30,928 nt of DNA from CAYNWH01 sp964400885 (GTDB lineage: Bacteria; Patescibacteriota; Patescibacteriia; CAIXNZ01), in assembly GCA_964400885.1 (NCBI GenBank), contig CAYNWH010000012.1, positions 1-30,928 on the forward strand, given 5' to 3'. The first letter of the stretch is position 1. Every line of letters begins with the position of its first letter. Below, in pieces: positions 30,003-30,928 of the stretch. A program made the position numbers and the translations under genes. Below the pieces are notes generated by a model. That model ran no database searches and was not told the origin of the DNA. It was given only the letters and a program-made list of their open reading frames with translations.

Positions 30003-30035
30003 TAATTTGTAATTAGTAATTGGTAATTAGTGAAT
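30001..30035 (-). repeat. CTAATTAC-phrase spacer between ftsE and ftsX, reversed
   Basis: On the minus strand this reads CTAATTACCAATTACTAATT, the same phrase as at 9538 and 26215 but in reverse relative to the downstream gene. It follows directly after the ftsE stop. Confidence 0.55.
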
Positions 30036-30082
30036 TGAATTTTTTTTATTTTAAATTATAAATAAATTTTTATTAATATAAA

Positions 30083-30928
30083 ATGTTTACTTCAAGTTTA
30101 CGCGTCATCAAGTTTGCTTGGCAGGATTTTTTCCGTAATTTTTGGCTGTCATTTGTAACCCTGACTATTTTGGTCCTGGCTCTTTTTTTAGTTAATCTTT
30201 TGATTATTTTTAATGTGGTGGCTAATAATGCTATTGGTTCAATTGAGGATAAGGTTGATATTAATGTTTATTTTAAGTCAGAAATCAGCGAAGAACAGGT
30301 GCAGAATGTCCAGCGTTATTTAGAAAGTTTAATGCAGGTGAAAGAAGTGAATTATGTTTCCAAAGACCAGGCCCTGGCTAATTTTCAGGAAAAACATAAA
30401 GATGAACCTAAGATTTTAGAATCTTTGGCAGAAATAGATAAAAATCCTTTAGGCGCCAGCTTGATTGTTAAAGCCAAAACAACCAATGATTATCCGGTAA
30501 TTTTGGAGAATTTATCTGATACTCAGTATGATAATCTGATTGAAAGCAAGGATTTTGAAGATTATCGTCAGGTGATTGAAAGAATTACAGGCATTACTAA
30601 AAGAGTTAATACGGCAGTGATTATCATTGCTTTGATTTTTACCTTGATTTCTATTTTAATTATTTTTAATGCGATCAGAATGGCGATTTATACGCATCGG
30701 GAGGAAATTGTGGCCATGAAGCTGGTAGGTGCGACTAACTGGTTTGTCAGGGCCCCGTTTTTATTGCAAGGCGTGATTTTTGGCATTATCTCTATTATTT
30801 TGACCATAATGATTGTTTATCCTTTGCTGGGTTTTATTCAGCCATATGTTAATTTGCTTTTGGAAAATAATTTTAACTTAATTTTTTATTTTAATGCTCA
30901 TTTTGTTTTGATTTTTGGTCTGGAACTT
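30083..30928 (+). CDS. ftsX: cell-division protein FtsX, 3' end outside window
   Basis: Reading from ATG 30083, the frame is open to the window end (282 codons). A cytoplasmic N-terminus (MFTSSLRVIKFAWQDFFRNF) is followed by a membrane helix (about 24-50) and an extracellular domain with DINVYFKSEISEEQVQNVQR and VSKDQALANFQEKHKDEPKI. The second helix (about 177-200) leads to AIYTHREEIVAMKLVGATNW, the FtsX signature that contacts FtsE; further helices follow and the fourth is cut. FtsX recruits and activates a septal hydrolase outside the cell. Gene order ftsE-ftsX is standard, though 80 bases of AT-rich spacer separate them here. Confidence 0.95.
   Translation, partial: MFTSSLRVIKFAWQDFFRNFWLSFVTLTILVLALFLVNLLIIFNVVANNAIGSIEDKVDINVYFKSEISEEQVQNVQRYLESLMQVKEVNYVSKDQALANFQEKHKDEPKILESLAEIDKNPLGASLIVKAKTTNDYPVILENLSDTQYDNLIESKDFEDYRQVIERITGITKRVNTAVIIIALIFTLISILIIFNAIRMAIYTHREEIVAMKLVGATNWFVRAPFLLQGVIFGIISIILTIMIVYPLLGFIQPYVNLLLENNFNLIFYFNAHFVLIFGLEL

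Overview
The window looks like a scaffold piece from a Candidate Phyla Radiation (Patescibacteria) bacterium. It is AT-rich, genes are tightly packed and mostly on the + strand, and few genes have a Shine-Dalgarno sequence. Several proteins are stripped-down versions of their families. bL9 is present, which fits a Parcubacteria-type lineage better than those CPR groups that lack it. UGA is a real stop (the P-type ATPase ending at 19040), so this is not a UGA=Gly lineage. Two 100-base N runs (15331-15430, 28982-29081) are scaffold gaps that cut three genes.

Layout. 1-4562: a partial PEP/pyruvate-binding protein, a GIY-YIG protein, a conserved hypothetical, bL9, CTP synthase and an FkbM-type methyltransferase. 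4561-4778: a minus-strand non-coding RNA unit with its own promoter and terminator. 4875-5159: bL27, minus. 5311-7833: an iron-sulfur cluster operon (Rrf2/IscR-type regulator, IscU, NFU domain, IscS) with a strong promoter and an IscR-like palindrome over its start point. 7916-15330: a peptidoglycan/division cluster (mraY, murD, ftsW, murG, D-Ala-D-Ala ligase-like), interrupted by small membrane or surface genes. 15431-16560: an MtaB-type methylthiotransferase, minus. 16632-23002: two P-type cation ATPases around a sugar nucleotidyltransferase and a minus-strand tRNA-fMet/tRNA-Lys operon. 23080-30928: a small membrane protein, a MurE-like ligase, ThiI, a PH-domain membrane protein, FtsB/DivIC-like, a SurA-N protein, tRNA-Thr and tRNA-Gly genes with a broken tRNA-Gly, an RlpA-like protein, ftsE and partial ftsX.

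The genes share two main jobs: building and splitting the wall (MraY, MurD, MurE, MurG, Ddl, FtsW, FtsB, FtsEX, RlpA) and moving sulfur (IscS feeding IscU/NFU clusters, ThiI thiolation and the cluster-dependent MtaB).

The most unusual content lies between and inside genes. GC-rich palindromic elements recur at seven sites, two of them in frame inside proteins (MtaB-like, PH-domain). Spacers are built from a few AT-rich phrases, some folded into hairpins. The orphan RNA gene at 4561-4743 matches no family I recognise. A tRNA-Gly gene appears broken by repeat insertion, and the initiator tRNA has C33 and an A-U/G-C/G-C anticodon stem. All function calls come from reading motifs by eye; no search was run.
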